DNA of 64,000 nucleotides. Origin: Streptomyces sp. AV19. GTDB lineage: Bacteria; Actinomycetota; Actinomycetes; Streptomycetales; Streptomycetaceae. Positions 37,666 to 46,625 of the stretch are shown piece after piece. A program made the position numbers and the translations under genes. The stretch's first letter is position 1, and every line of letters begins with the position of its first letter. The notes beneath the pieces were generated by a model, which was given only the letters and a program-made list of their open reading frames with translations, was not told the origin of the DNA and ran no database searches. The stretch lies in contig NZ_JAEAMR010000003.1 in the NCBI RefSeq assembly GCF_015999245.1, positions 168,157 through 232,156 of the forward strand, written 5' to 3'.

Positions 37666-38457
37666 GTGGATCAGTCCTACAGCACCCCTGACTCCTACAG
37701 TGCCCCCGGCTCCTGCAGCACTCCCGGCGCGCCCCACCGCGACGGCGTCCCCGAGCACGGCCGGGTCCCCAAGTACTACGCGGTCAAGACGCACATCACC
37801 GCGCTCCTCGACGAGCTGGGCGAGGGCGGGCTCCTGCCCACCGAGCGGGACCTCGCCGGCCGGTTCGGCGTGGCCCGCGAGACCGTCCGCCAGGCCCTGC
37901 GCGAACTGCTGCTGGAGGGGCGGCTGCGACGGCTGGGCCGGGGCACCGTCGTCGCCGGTCCCAAGCTGGAGCAGCCGCTGTCGCTGGCCAGTTACACCGA
38001 GGGCGTGCGCCGCCAGGGGCGGCGGCCGGGCCGTTCCCTGGTCGGGCTCGACCGCTTCCCGTGCCCGGAGGCGCTCGCGCCGGACGTGGGGGCGCGTGCC
38101 GGGGAGCCCGTCTGGCATATGGAGCGGGTGCTGCTCGCGGACGACGAGCGGGTCGGGCTGGAGAGCACCTACGTCGCGGTGGCCCGGGTGCCGCGGCTGG
38201 ACGAGGAGTTCGAGCCCGACTCGTCCTTCTACGGCTACCTCCGCGAACGGCTCGGCGTCCGGTTCGGCGACGCGGACGAGCGGCTGGAGACCGTCCTGGC
38301 CACGCCGCGCGAGGCGCTGCTCGTCGGGACGCCGCCGGCGCTGCCGATGCTGCTGATCCACCGGGTCTCGCGGGACGCGGACGGCGGGCCGCTGGAGCGG
38401 GTCCGCTCGCTCTACCGGGGGGACCGGTTCTCGTTTACCGCCCACCTCCAGGGGTAG
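37666..38457 (+). CDS. GntR/HutC-family transcriptional regulator
   Basis: A 263-residue regulator: winged helix-turn-helix (about 38-105, LPTERDLAGRFGVARETVRQ) and a C-terminal UTRA effector domain (about 115-260), so HutC subfamily. The first 30 residues are a Ser/Pro-rich extension with a repeated SYSTPDSYSAPG pattern. It is transcribed with the following phosphonate-type operon after a 107-bp gap that holds a candidate operator, and probably represses it until a phosphonate or its degradation product binds UTRA (inference). Confidence 0.9.
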   Translation: MDQSYSTPDSYSAPGSCSTPGAPHRDGVPEHGRVPKYYAVKTHITALLDELGEGGLLPTERDLAGRFGVARETVRQALRELLLEGRLRRLGRGTVVAGPKLEQPLSLASYTEGVRRQGRRPGRSLVGLDRFPCPEALAPDVGARAGEPVWHMERVLLADDERVGLESTYVAVARVPRLDEEFEPDSSFYGYLRERLGVRFGDADERLETVLATPREALLVGTPPALPMLLIHRVSRDADGGPLERVRSLYRGDRFSFTAHLQG

Positions 38458-38477
38458 TTGGGTAACGGAATCGTAAC

Positions 38478-38489
38478 GGGTCTAGTCCA
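38478..38489. promoter_or_regulatory. Candidate HutC operator before the phosphonate-type operon
   Basis: GGGTCTAGTCCA matches the HutC/DasR-type dyad TGGTCTAGACCA at 10 of 12 positions and lies 76 bp before the first structural gene, directly after the HutC regulator gene. The local regulator is the more likely ligand than DasR, but both are possible. Confidence 0.5.
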
Positions 38490-38564
38490 AGCTTGAGGGC
38501 CGGTTCACCCTCCCGTGGCCGGCCGTCCTTTTTGCCGACACCCGCCCCGAGGAGCGTTCCGGAC

Positions 38565-39686
38565 ATGCGAGTCATCGTCGTCGGAGCCGGCGTGCTGGGA
38601 ACCCTGCACGCCTGGCACGCAGTCCAGCGCGGCCACCAGGTCGTGCACATCGAGCGCGAGGCCGAGGCGCGGGGCGCCTCCGTGCGCAACTTCGGCCTCG
38701 TCTGGGTCGGCGGCCGGGCCGCCGGGGAGGAGCTGGAAACCGCCCTGCGGGCCCGCGCGTTGTGGGAGGAGATAGGCGCCCGCGTCCCGGGCGTCGGGTT
38801 CCGTGCCAACGGATCGCTGACGGTCGTCACCGACGAGGCCGAACTGGCCGTCGCCCGCGCCGCGGCCGCCCGCCCCGACGCCGCCGCCCGCGGCTACGAA
38901 CTGCTGGACGCGGAGGAGACCCGCCGCCGCAACCCCGCGCTGCGCGGCGAACTCCTCGGCGCCCTGTGGTGCGGGCGCGACGCCGCCGTCGAACCCCGCG
39001 TCGCCCAGCGGGCGTTGCGCGAGGCGCTGGCCGCCTCCGGCCGCTACACCTTCCTCGGCGGGCGCGAGGCCCGCGACGTCGTCGGCGAGCACGGCGTCCG
39101 CGACGACCACGGCGACGTCCACACCGGCGACGCCGTCGTCCTGTGCACCGGCGCCTGGCTCGGCGGCCTCGTCCGCGAGCTGGCCCCCCAATTGCCCGTA
39201 CGCCGCGTCCGGTTGCAGATGATGCAGACCGCCCCGCTGGGCGAGCCGCTCCCGACCTCCGTCGCGGACGCCGACAGCTTCCGCTACTACCCCGCCTACC
39301 GCTCCCCGGAGCTGGACGCCTTCGCCGCCGCCCGGCCGCAGCCGCCCGTCGCCGCCGAGCACAAGATGCAGCTGCTGATGGTCCAACGGGCCGACGGCGG
39401 GCTGACGATCGGCGACACCCACGCGTACGCGACCCCGTTCGCCTTCGACGTGGACGAGGACCCGTACGCCCACCTGACGGCCGTTGCCGAGACGCTCCTC
39501 GGCCGCCCGCTGCCGCCCGTCCGGCGCCGCTGGGCCGGGGTGTACGCGCAGTGCCTGGACGCCGGGAAGGTCGTGCACCGCGAACGGGTGCGCGAGGGCG
39601 TCTGGCTGGTGACCGGGCCCGGTGGGCGCGGCATGACCTGTTCCCCGGCGATCGCCGGGGCGACCGCCGACGCGCTGGGCTGGTGA
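38565..39686 (+). CDS. FAD-dependent oxidoreductase (phosphonate-linked, DAO family)
   Basis: A 373-residue flavoprotein of the D-amino-acid/glycine oxidase fold with the dinucleotide motif VVGAGVLGTLHAWHA at the N terminus, FAD contacts in RNFGLVWVGG, and a C-terminal GPGGRGMTCSPAIA. It matches the pattern of the TIGR03364-type enzymes encoded with phosphonatase-like hydrolases. It may oxidise an aminophosphonate, releasing ammonia (inference). AGGAGCG precedes the ATG. The hydrolase gene follows after nine bases. Confidence 0.85.
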   Translation: MRVIVVGAGVLGTLHAWHAVQRGHQVVHIEREAEARGASVRNFGLVWVGGRAAGEELETALRARALWEEIGARVPGVGFRANGSLTVVTDEAELAVARAAAARPDAAARGYELLDAEETRRRNPALRGELLGALWCGRDAAVEPRVAQRALREALAASGRYTFLGGREARDVVGEHGVRDDHGDVHTGDAVVLCTGAWLGGLVRELAPQLPVRRVRLQMMQTAPLGEPLPTSVADADSFRYYPAYRSPELDAFAAARPQPPVAAEHKMQLLMVQRADGGLTIGDTHAYATPFAFDVDEDPYAHLTAVAETLLGRPLPPVRRRWAGVYAQCLDAGKVVHRERVREGVWLVTGPGGRGMTCSPAIAGATADALGW

Positions 39687-39695
39687 GGAGGAGGC

Positions 39696-40403
39696 ATGGA
39701 ACCGATCACGCTGGTCGTCCTCGACATGGCCGGGACCACCGTCGCCGACGACGGACTCGTCGAACGGGCCTTCGCCGAGGCGGCGTCCGAGGTGCTGGGC
39801 ACGGAGGGCTTCGCTGAACGACTCGACTACGTCCGCGCCACGATGGGCGAGTCCAAGATCTCCGTCTTCCGGCACCTGAGCGGCGGTGACGAGGGCGTGG
39901 CCCGGCGCGCCAACGCCGCCTTCGAGACGGCGTACGCGCGCCTGGTGGACGCCGGGCACTGCGCCCCCGTGCCCGGCGCGCGGGAGGCGATCGAGCGCCT
40001 GCGCGGCGAGGGCCGGACCGTGGTCCTCACCACCGGCTTCGCCCGCACCACCCAGGACGCGATCCTCGCCGCCCTCGGCTGGGACGACGGGCCGGCCGAC
40101 CTCGCCCTGTGCCCCGCCGACGCGGGCGGCCGCGGGCGGCCGTACCCCGACATGATCCTCACCGCGCTGCTGCGCACGCACGCCGCGGACGGCGTCGGCG
40201 GCATCGCGGTCGCCGGCGACACCGCGTACGACATCCTGAGCGGACGCCGCGCCGGGGCCCCGGTCGTGGCCGGCGTGCTGACCGGGGCGCACGACGCGGA
40301 GGCGTTGCGCGCGGCGGGGGCGACGGCGGTGCTGGACTCGGTCGCCCAACTCCCGGACCTGATCGCCGCGTACGAGGCGGGGGCGGGGGCCGGCGGACCG
40401 TGA
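39696..40403 (+). CDS. Phosphonatase-like HAD hydrolase
   Basis: A 235-residue HAD-superfamily enzyme: nucleophile motif LVVLDMAGTTVADDG (DMAGT, the phosphonatase-type variant), motif II TTGFARTTQDA, and motif IV with GGIAVAGDTAYDI. It fits the TIGR03351 phosphonatase-like family, proposed to cleave a C-P bond or hydrolyse a phosphonate-derived product. GAGGAGG precedes the ATG. It overlaps the ATPase gene by four bases (GTGA). Confidence 0.88.
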   Translation: MEPITLVVLDMAGTTVADDGLVERAFAEAASEVLGTEGFAERLDYVRATMGESKISVFRHLSGGDEGVARRANAAFETAYARLVDAGHCAPVPGAREAIERLRGEGRTVVLTTGFARTTQDAILAALGWDDGPADLALCPADAGGRGRPYPDMILTALLRTHAADGVGGIAVAGDTAYDILSGRRAGAPVVAGVLTGAHDAEALRAAGATAVLDSVAQLPDLIAAYEAGAGAGGP

Positions 40404-41443
40404 CCGGCATACGCTTCGACTCCGTCTCCGTCGCCTACGACGGCACCACCGTGCTCGACTCCCTCGACCTGGCCGTCGGGCCCGGCGAGGTCATGGCCCT
40501 CCTCGGCCCCTCCGGCTCCGGCAAGACCACCGCCCTGCGGGCCGTCGCCGGCTTCGTCCGGCCGTCCTCCGGGCGGGTGTTCATCGGGGACCGCGACGTC
40601 ACCGGGCTCGCGCCGCACCGGCGGGGCGTGGGGATGGTCGTCCAGCAGTACGCGCTCTTCCCGCACCTGCGGGTCGACGCCAACGTCGCGTTCGGGCTGA
40701 AGGCGCGCCGGACGCCGCGCGCCACGGTCGCCGAACGGGTCGCGGAGGCGCTGGAGATGACCGGCATGTCCGCCTTCGCCCGGCGCTACCCGCGCGAGCT
40801 GTCCGGCGGCCAGCAGCAGCGCGTCGCGATCGCGCGGGCGCTGGCCATCCGGCCGGGGGTGCTGCTCCTGGACGAGCCGCTGTCCGCGCTGGACGCGCGC
40901 CTGCGCTCCGACATGCTCGCGGAACTGGCCCGTCTGCACCGGGAGTTGCCCTCCGTCTCCATGGTGTACGTCACCCACGACCAGGTCGAGGCCCTGACCC
41001 TGGCCGACCGCGTCGCGGTCATGGACCGCGCGCGGCTGCGCGACTGCGGGACGCCGCAGGAGCTGTACCGCAGCCCGCGCACGGAGTTCACGGCGTCGTT
41101 CGTCGGCAGCGCGAACCTGCTGCCGGTGACCGTCGCCGACGACGGCGTCTCCTTCGCGGGCACGCCCCTGTCGGTCTCCGGCACCTTCTCCGGCGCGGCG
41201 GCGACGCTGTGCGTCCGCCCGCACCTGGTCGGCCTCGGCGACGGCCCGAACGCGCTGCGCGGCACGGTGTCCGAGGTCCAGTGGCGCGGCGCGACGCACC
41301 GCGTGTGCGCGGACGTGTCCGGCCACCGCCTCCTGGCGGACGTCCGCGAACTCCGCGACCCGCCGCGCCCGGGCGCGCCGGTGACGCTGCACTTCGCGCC
41401 GGAGGACGCGGTGCTGCTGCCGGCGGGGGCGGGCCATGCGTAG
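40400..41443 (+). CDS. ABC importer ATP-binding protein (aminophosphonate-type)
   Basis: A 347-residue ATPase: Walker A GPSGSGKTT (about 35), Q-loop VQQYALFPHL, signature LSGGQQQR, Walker B VLLLDEPLSALD, switch His VTHDQ, then a C-terminal TOBE-like domain (about 245-340). It couples to the two permeases downstream. The GTG start overlaps the hydrolase stop. By context it is the 2-aminoethylphosphonate-type importer ATPase; sequence alone also fits iron or spermidine importers. Confidence 0.9.
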   Translation: MTGIRFDSVSVAYDGTTVLDSLDLAVGPGEVMALLGPSGSGKTTALRAVAGFVRPSSGRVFIGDRDVTGLAPHRRGVGMVVQQYALFPHLRVDANVAFGLKARRTPRATVAERVAEALEMTGMSAFARRYPRELSGGQQQRVAIARALAIRPGVLLLDEPLSALDARLRSDMLAELARLHRELPSVSMVYVTHDQVEALTLADRVAVMDRARLRDCGTPQELYRSPRTEFTASFVGSANLLPVTVADDGVSFAGTPLSVSGTFSGAAATLCVRPHLVGLGDGPNALRGTVSEVQWRGATHRVCADVSGHRLLADVRELRDPPRPGAPVTLHFAPEDAVLLPAGAGHA

Positions 41444-42302
41444 CCGTCGCGGGGCCGGGGCCCTCGTGCCGTGGGCCCTGGCCCTCCCCCCGGTCGCCGT
41501 CCTCGGGCTGTTCTTCCTCTATCCGCTCGGCCTCGTCGTCCGGGAGTCCCTCGGTGGCGACGGCGGCGCGACCACCGCCGCGTACGGCCGTGTCTTCGCG
41601 CAGGACGCCTTCCGGGACGCCCTCGGCAACACCGTCGTCATCGCCGCCGGGGCCACCGCCGGCGCCCTGGTCCTCGGCTTCGCGCTCGCGATCGTGATCG
41701 CGTTCGTGCCCTTCCCCGGGGGCCGGGCGGTCGGGCGGTTCGTCGACGTCTTCCTCTCCTTCCCCTCGTTCCTCATCACGCTCGCGCTGCTCTTCGTCTA
41801 CGGGCGGGCCGGCATGGCCAACGGGCTCTGGACGGACGTCACCGGCGCCGCCGCCGGACCGTTCGGCGACTTCCTGCACACCCGGTGGGGCGTGCTGCTC
41901 GCCGAGGTCACGTACTTCACGCCGTTCGTGATGCGGCCGCTGCTCGCCGCGTTCTCGCAGCTGGAGACGGCCCAGCTGGAGGTCGCCGCGTCGCTCGGGG
42001 CGAAGGCGCCGCGGATCGTGCGGCAGGTGATCCTGCCGGAGGCGCTGCCCGCGCTCGCCGCGGGCGGGTCGCTGGTGCTGGTGATGTGCCTGAACGAGTT
42101 CGGGATCGTGCTGTTCACCGGTGCGAAGGACGTCACCACGCTGCCGGTGCTGATCTACGGCAGGGCGATCCTCGACGGCGACTGGACCGCCGCCTGCGTG
42201 GTCGCGGTGGTCAACATCGCGCTGTCGGGCGGGCTTTACGCCCTCTACCGCTCCGTCCTGGCCCGAGGCGACCGAGGAGGACTCCGCCGTGCTCGTGCAT
42301 AG
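41436..42302 (+). CDS. ABC importer permease, first subunit
   Basis: A 288-residue BPD-type permease with six TM helices and the EAA loop (ETAQLEVAASLGAKAPRIV) that contacts the ATPase. It overlaps the ATPase gene by eight bases and the second permease by 14, so all are translationally coupled. It belongs to the branch of phosphonate, iron and polyamine importers. Confidence 0.92.
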   Translation: MRSRRGAGALVPWALALPPVAVLGLFFLYPLGLVVRESLGGDGGATTAAYGRVFAQDAFRDALGNTVVIAAGATAGALVLGFALAIVIAFVPFPGGRAVGRFVDVFLSFPSFLITLALLFVYGRAGMANGLWTDVTGAAAGPFGDFLHTRWGVLLAEVTYFTPFVMRPLLAAFSQLETAQLEVAASLGAKAPRIVRQVILPEALPALAAGGSLVLVMCLNEFGIVLFTGAKDVTTLPVLIYGRAILDGDWTAACVVAVVNIALSGGLYALYRSVLARGDRGGLRRARA

Positions 42303-43086
42303 CCGCACCGCCCGCCGCCTGGTGCACGCCGTGTTCCTGACGCTGTTCCTGCCCGTGTTCGCGCTCCCGTTCGCGGTCGTCGTCGCGGCCTCGTTCGCCA
42401 CCTCCTGGAGCGGAGCACTCCCCTCCGGCGCGACGCTCGCCCACTACCGCGACGTCGCGCACGGCGACGCCCTCCAGGCCCTGACCACCAGCCTGCTCAC
42501 CGCCCTCGCGGCGAGCGCCCTCGCCCTGGTCACCGGGACGTGGTCGGCGCTGGCCGCCGCCCGGCTCGGCCCGCGCGGACGGCGGCTGGTCGACGGCCTG
42601 TTCATGCTGCCCGTGGCCGTACCGTCGGTCGTCGTCGGGCTGTCCCTGCTCGTCGCCTTCTCCCGGCCGCCCCTGCTGCTCAACGGCACCCCGCAGATCG
42701 TCGTCGTCGCCCACGCCGTCCTGGTCACGGCCTTCGCACACCAGTCGGTCACGGCCGCGCTGGCCCGCCTCGACCCGGCGTACGAACAGGCGGCCGCGAG
42801 CCTGGGCGCGTCCCCGGCGTACGTGCTGTGGCGGGTGCGCCTGCCGCTGCTGCTGCCCTCCCTCGGCGCAGCCGGCGGGCTCTGCTTCGCCCTGTCCATG
42901 GGCGAGTTGAGCGCCACGATGATGCTCTACCCGCCCGACTGGCTGCCGCTGCCCGTGAAGATCTTCGGCGCCACCGACCGCGGCGCCCTCTTCGCCGGGG
43001 CGGCCCTCGCCGTCGTCCTGATGACCGCGACGCTGCTGGTGCTGCTCGCCGTCTCCCGGGTGCGCACCCGCGCCTCGTACCGATAG
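42289..43086 (+). CDS. ABC importer permease, second subunit
   Basis: A 265-residue permease with six TM helices and an EAA-type loop (DPAYEQAAASLGASPAYVLW). The start is GTG, 14 bases inside the preceding gene. It pairs with the first permease to form the transmembrane channel. The substrate-binding lipoprotein gene follows after 25 bp. Confidence 0.92.
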   Translation: MLVHSRTARRLVHAVFLTLFLPVFALPFAVVVAASFATSWSGALPSGATLAHYRDVAHGDALQALTTSLLTALAASALALVTGTWSALAAARLGPRGRRLVDGLFMLPVAVPSVVVGLSLLVAFSRPPLLLNGTPQIVVVAHAVLVTAFAHQSVTAALARLDPAYEQAAASLGASPAYVLWRVRLPLLLPSLGAAGGLCFALSMGELSATMMLYPPDWLPLPVKIFGATDRGALFAGAALAVVLMTATLLVLLAVSRVRTRASYR

Positions 43087-43111
43087 GCCCCGTTGAGGAG
43101 TTCGACACGCC

Positions 43112-44167
43112 ATGTCCCGTACCCGCACCGGAGGCGTCGCCCTGCTCGCCGCCACCCTCCTCGCCCCGCTCACCGCCTGTGGCGCCACCGGCGGATCCGA
43201 CGCGAAGGAGATCACGGTCTACAGCGCCGACGGCCTCAAGTCCCAGGACGGCTCCGGCTTCTACGACCGCGTCTTCCGCGACTTCGAGAAGAAGACCGGC
43301 ATCAAGGTGAAGTACGTCGAGGGCGGCTCGGGGGAGGTGGTGCAGCGGCTGGCCCGGGAGCGGAGCAACACCCGGGCGGACGTGGTCGTCACGCTGCCGC
43401 CGTTCGTCCAGCAGGCCGACGGCAAGGGCCTGTTGGAGACGTACCGGCCCAAGGGCTCGGAGAAGGTCGCCGACTCCGACAAGGACCCCTCCGGCAAGTG
43501 GACGTCCGTCGTCAACAACTACTTCTGCTTCATCTACAACATGAAGGAGCTCACGACCCCGCCGAAGACCTGGAACGACCTGCTGGACGACCGCTTCGAG
43601 GGCAGACTCCAGTACTCCACCCCCGGCGTCGCGGGCGACGGAACGGCCGTCCTGGTCAAGGCGATGCACGACCTCGGCGGCAAGGACGCGGCGATGGAGT
43701 ACCTGAAAAAGCTCCAGCGGAACAACGTCGGCCCGTCCTCCTCCACCGGCCAGCTCGCCCCGCGCACGGACAAGGGCGAACTCCTGGTGGCCAACGGCGA
43801 CGTCCAGATGAACTTCGCCAACATGGCGACCATGCCCCACCAGGGGATCTTCTTCCCGGCGGCGGCCGACGGGAAGAAGCCCGGCACCTTCGCCCTGCCC
43901 TACGCGGCCGGGCTGGTCAAGGGCGCGCCGCACGCCGACAACGCCCGGAGGTTCCTCGACTACCTGCTCTCCGAGGGCGTCCAGCGGCAGGTCTCCTCGG
44001 TGGCCGGCGGCTTCGCGGCCCGTACGGACGTGACGGCGACCGACAGGAACGCGAAGGCGCTCGCGGACATCATGAAGGGGACGGAGATATTCCGCCCGGA
44101 CTGGGCGGACATCAACCGCAATCTCACCTCGTACGTCGACGCCTGGAAGGCCGCCACCGGGAGCTGA
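43112..44167 (+). CDS. ABC importer substrate-binding lipoprotein
   Basis: A 351-residue periplasmic-binding-fold protein anchored by lipidation (signal 1-22, lipobox LTAC). The class II binding fold is recognisable: EITVYSADGL at the first strand, ADVVVTLPPF and GDVQMNFANMATM. Homologues bind 2-aminoethylphosphonate or ferric iron; the operon's FAD oxidoreductase and phosphonatase-like enzyme favour a phosphonate. GAGGAG precedes the ATG. Confidence 0.9.
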   Translation: MSRTRTGGVALLAATLLAPLTACGATGGSDAKEITVYSADGLKSQDGSGFYDRVFRDFEKKTGIKVKYVEGGSGEVVQRLARERSNTRADVVVTLPPFVQQADGKGLLETYRPKGSEKVADSDKDPSGKWTSVVNNYFCFIYNMKELTTPPKTWNDLLDDRFEGRLQYSTPGVAGDGTAVLVKAMHDLGGKDAAMEYLKKLQRNNVGPSSSTGQLAPRTDKGELLVANGDVQMNFANMATMPHQGIFFPAAADGKKPGTFALPYAAGLVKGAPHADNARRFLDYLLSEGVQRQVSSVAGGFAARTDVTATDRNAKALADIMKGTEIFRPDWADINRNLTSYVDAWKAATGS

Positions 44168-44264
44168 TTAGGCTGGAGGGTGCCGGGGCGGCGGGCGAGC
44201 CCTGCCGTCCCGGTTCCATCAAGCGCCCCGGGCCCCGAGGCACAGCACGGCAGGAGTTCCGCAC

Positions 44265-45044
44265 GTGGCAGAGCGCAAGCCCATCGAGTCCTGGCTCACC
44301 GACATGGACGGTGTGCTGATGCACGAAGGCATCCCGGTGCCCGGCGCGGACGCCTTCGTCAAGAAGCTCCGCGCATCCGGCCGGCCGTTCCTCGTGCTGA
44401 CCAACAACTCCATCTACACCCCCCGCGACCTGCACGCCCGCCTCCGGCGGATCGGCCTGGACGTCCCCGCCGCCAGCATCTGGACCTCGGCCCTGGCCAC
44501 CGCCCAGTTCCTGGACGACCAGCGCCCCGGCGGCACCGCCTACGTCATCGGCGAGGCCGGGCTCACCACCGCGCTGCACGACATCGGCTACGTCCTGACC
44601 GACGCGGACCCCGACTACGTCGTCCTGGGCGAGACGCGGACCTACTCCTTCGAGGCGCTCACCAAGGCCATCCGGCTGATCAACAACGGCGCCCGGTTCA
44701 TCGCCACCAACCCCGACGAGACCGGCCCCTCCGCCGAGGGCGCCCTGCCCGCCACCGGCTCCGTCGCCGCCCTGATCACCAAGGCGACCGGCCGCGAGCC
44801 CTACTTCGTCGGCAAGCCGAACCCGCTGATGATGCGGTCCGGGCTCAACATGATCGGCGCCCACTCGGAGACCAGCGCCATGATCGGCGACCGGATGGAC
44901 ACCGACGTCCTCGCCGGGCTGGAGGCCGGCATGCGGACCTTCCTGGTGCTCACCGGGCTGACCCGGCCCGACGAGATCGAGCGCTACCCCTTCCGCCCGT
45001 CCACCGTCGTCGACTCGATCGCGGACCTCGTCGACCTGGTGTGA
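44265..45044 (+). CDS. HAD-IIA family hydrolase (NagD-like)
   Basis: A 259-residue phosphatase: motif I WLTDMDGVLMHEG (nucleophile and acid Asp), motif II LTNNSIYTPRDL, the C2-cap between motifs II and III, KPNPLMM (Lys) and motif IV MIGDRMDTDVLAGLEAG. NagD-type enzymes dephosphorylate nucleoside monophosphates or sugar phosphates; the substrate is unknown. GGCAGGAG precedes the GTG start. It lies 97 bp after the importer operon and may be co-transcribed with it. Confidence 0.93.
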   Translation: MAERKPIESWLTDMDGVLMHEGIPVPGADAFVKKLRASGRPFLVLTNNSIYTPRDLHARLRRIGLDVPAASIWTSALATAQFLDDQRPGGTAYVIGEAGLTTALHDIGYVLTDADPDYVVLGETRTYSFEALTKAIRLINNGARFIATNPDETGPSAEGALPATGSVAALITKATGREPYFVGKPNPLMMRSGLNMIGAHSETSAMIGDRMDTDVLAGLEAGMRTFLVLTGLTRPDEIERYPFRPSTVVDSIADLVDLV

Positions 45045-45158
45045 CCCGTCCGGCCGGTACGCGCATGCGGTTCCGTCACCGATTGGAGTAACGGGTCGAC
45101 GGAGCGGATGCGCCGCCGGTCCCCGCCGGGTGAACCTCTGAGGGTCAGGAGGTTCACC

Positions 45159-45779
45159 ATGGTTTCAGTCCGCTCCGCACTCTGCGGTGCGCTGACGGCG
45201 GTCGCCGTCGGTGCCGCCCCTGCCCATGCCCTCGACGACCCACCCTCGACCCGAGTGGGAACGGTGGAGCTCGTTCCCGTCACCAGCAGGCCCGGGGCCG
45301 ACGTGCAGCTGCGCGTCTCCGGCTGCTCCGGCGATCGCGCCACGGCCGTCTCGGAGGCGTTCGTGACCGATGCCAGGCTCGCCCGGGACACCACCGGCCA
45401 CTCCGCCGAGGCCACCGTCCGCTCCACGACGTCCGCCGGCACCTACCCCGTCCGCGTCAACTGCGACGGCCGCGAAGACGTCGCCGAGGGCGTGCTGACC
45501 GTCGTCCCCGACGCGGTGCCCGACGGCCGGGACGGCCGCGGGCCCCATGACGGCCGCGACGGGCACGACGGCCACGCCGCCCTCACCGGCCAGGACCACG
45601 ACCACGAGCACGAGCACGGCGTGCCCGTCGCCCCCGTGCCCGCGGGCGGCGGCGGCACCGCGCCCGTCGCCGCGGCCGACACCCCTGGCACCCCCGGGCT
45701 CGTCCTCGGCGGCGCCGGCGTCCTGATCGCCGGCGTCCTGATCTGGTACCGCCGCCGCACCGACGCCGGCCGTCGGTGA
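45159..45779 (+). CDS. Membrane-anchored His-rich extracellular protein beside the sortase
   Basis: A 206-residue exported protein: signal peptide 1-24 (cleavage after AHA), an Ig-like domain with a Cys56-Cys102 pair, a His/Asp/Glu-rich segment (about 130-153, ending DHDHEHEHG), a Gly/Pro linker and a C-terminal TM helix (180-197) followed by RRRTDAGRR. There is no LPXTG or LAXTG motif. The His/acidic run could bind Zn, Ni or Cu (inference). GTCAGGAGG precedes the ATG. A sortase gene follows after 19 bp, an arrangement common in Streptomyces. Confidence 0.85.
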   Translation: MVSVRSALCGALTAVAVGAAPAHALDDPPSTRVGTVELVPVTSRPGADVQLRVSGCSGDRATAVSEAFVTDARLARDTTGHSAEATVRSTTSAGTYPVRVNCDGREDVAEGVLTVVPDAVPDGRDGRGPHDGRDGHDGHAALTGQDHDHEHEHGVPVAPVPAGGGGTAPVAAADTPGTPGLVLGGAGVLIAGVLIWYRRRTDAGRR

Positions 45780-45798
45780 GGGGAGGCGATCCCGCGCC

Positions 45799-46461
45799 AT
45801 GTCCGAAGCACGCGCCGGCACCGGCGGCCGCCTGCTGACGGGCGTGGCGTGGGCGGCCCTGCTGTTCGCCCTGTGGCTGTGGGGCCGAGAGGTCACCGAG
45901 GTGCCGTCCGGGTCCTGGACCGCCACCGGCGACGTCGCCGCCGCGGGCCGCCCGCCGGCGCTCGAACTGCCGCCGCCGCACCCCCCGCTGCCCGGGGCCA
46001 CGCCACAGCGCCTGGCCATCCGGGCCATGGGCCTGCGCGCCCCGATCGAGGGCCGCGGCCTGACCCGCGAGGGCGCGGCGGAACCGCCGCCGTACGACCG
46101 GGCCGGCACCGTCGCCTGGTACCGCGGCGGCCCGCAGCCGGGCAGCCCCGGCGCGGCCGTCCTCGTCGGCCACGTGGACACCGACAGCGCGCCGGCGGTC
46201 TTCTACGAACTCGGCGGCCTCAAGCGCGGCGAGACGGTCAGCGTCGCCCGGGCCGACGGCTCCACCGCCGAGTTCACGGTCGACGACGTCGCCGTCTTCA
46301 GCAAGGACCACTTCGACGCCGGGCGCGTGTACGGGCCGCACGCCGCGGGCCGGGCCGAACTCCGCCTGATCACCTGCGGCGGCGACTACGACCGGGTCCG
46401 CCGCCAGTACAGCGCCAACGTGGTCGTCTCGGCCTACCTGACCGGAACCGGACCGGCGTGA
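45799..46461 (+). CDS. Class F sortase
   Basis: A 220-residue membrane-anchored transpeptidase: one N-terminal TM helix (about 12-28), a Pro-rich linker and the sortase barrel with catalytic His125 (VGHVDT), Cys193 (LITCGGDYD) and Arg202 (RRQYS). The length and TCGG motif fit actinobacterial class F. It probably acts on, or together with, the upstream His-rich protein, although that protein lacks a canonical sorting motif; its natural substrates are unclear. Confidence 0.92.
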   Translation: MSEARAGTGGRLLTGVAWAALLFALWLWGREVTEVPSGSWTATGDVAAAGRPPALELPPPHPPLPGATPQRLAIRAMGLRAPIEGRGLTREGAAEPPPYDRAGTVAWYRGGPQPGSPGAAVLVGHVDTDSAPAVFYELGGLKRGETVSVARADGSTAEFTVDDVAVFSKDHFDAGRVYGPHAAGRAELRLITCGGDYDRVRRQYSANVVVSAYLTGTGPA

Positions 46462-46625
46462 GGAGCCCGCGCACCGCGCCTCCGGTGCTCCTTCAGAGCG
46501 ATCCGATGTCGTGTCATGAGATGACCGGCCCCGGCCGGGGACCCGGCTGTGCCAGCATGGGGGCGACCGGTCGTTGTCCCGAGGGGCCCGATGCGCTCCC
46601 GGAAGTACACCCCAAGGGGGAGTGG

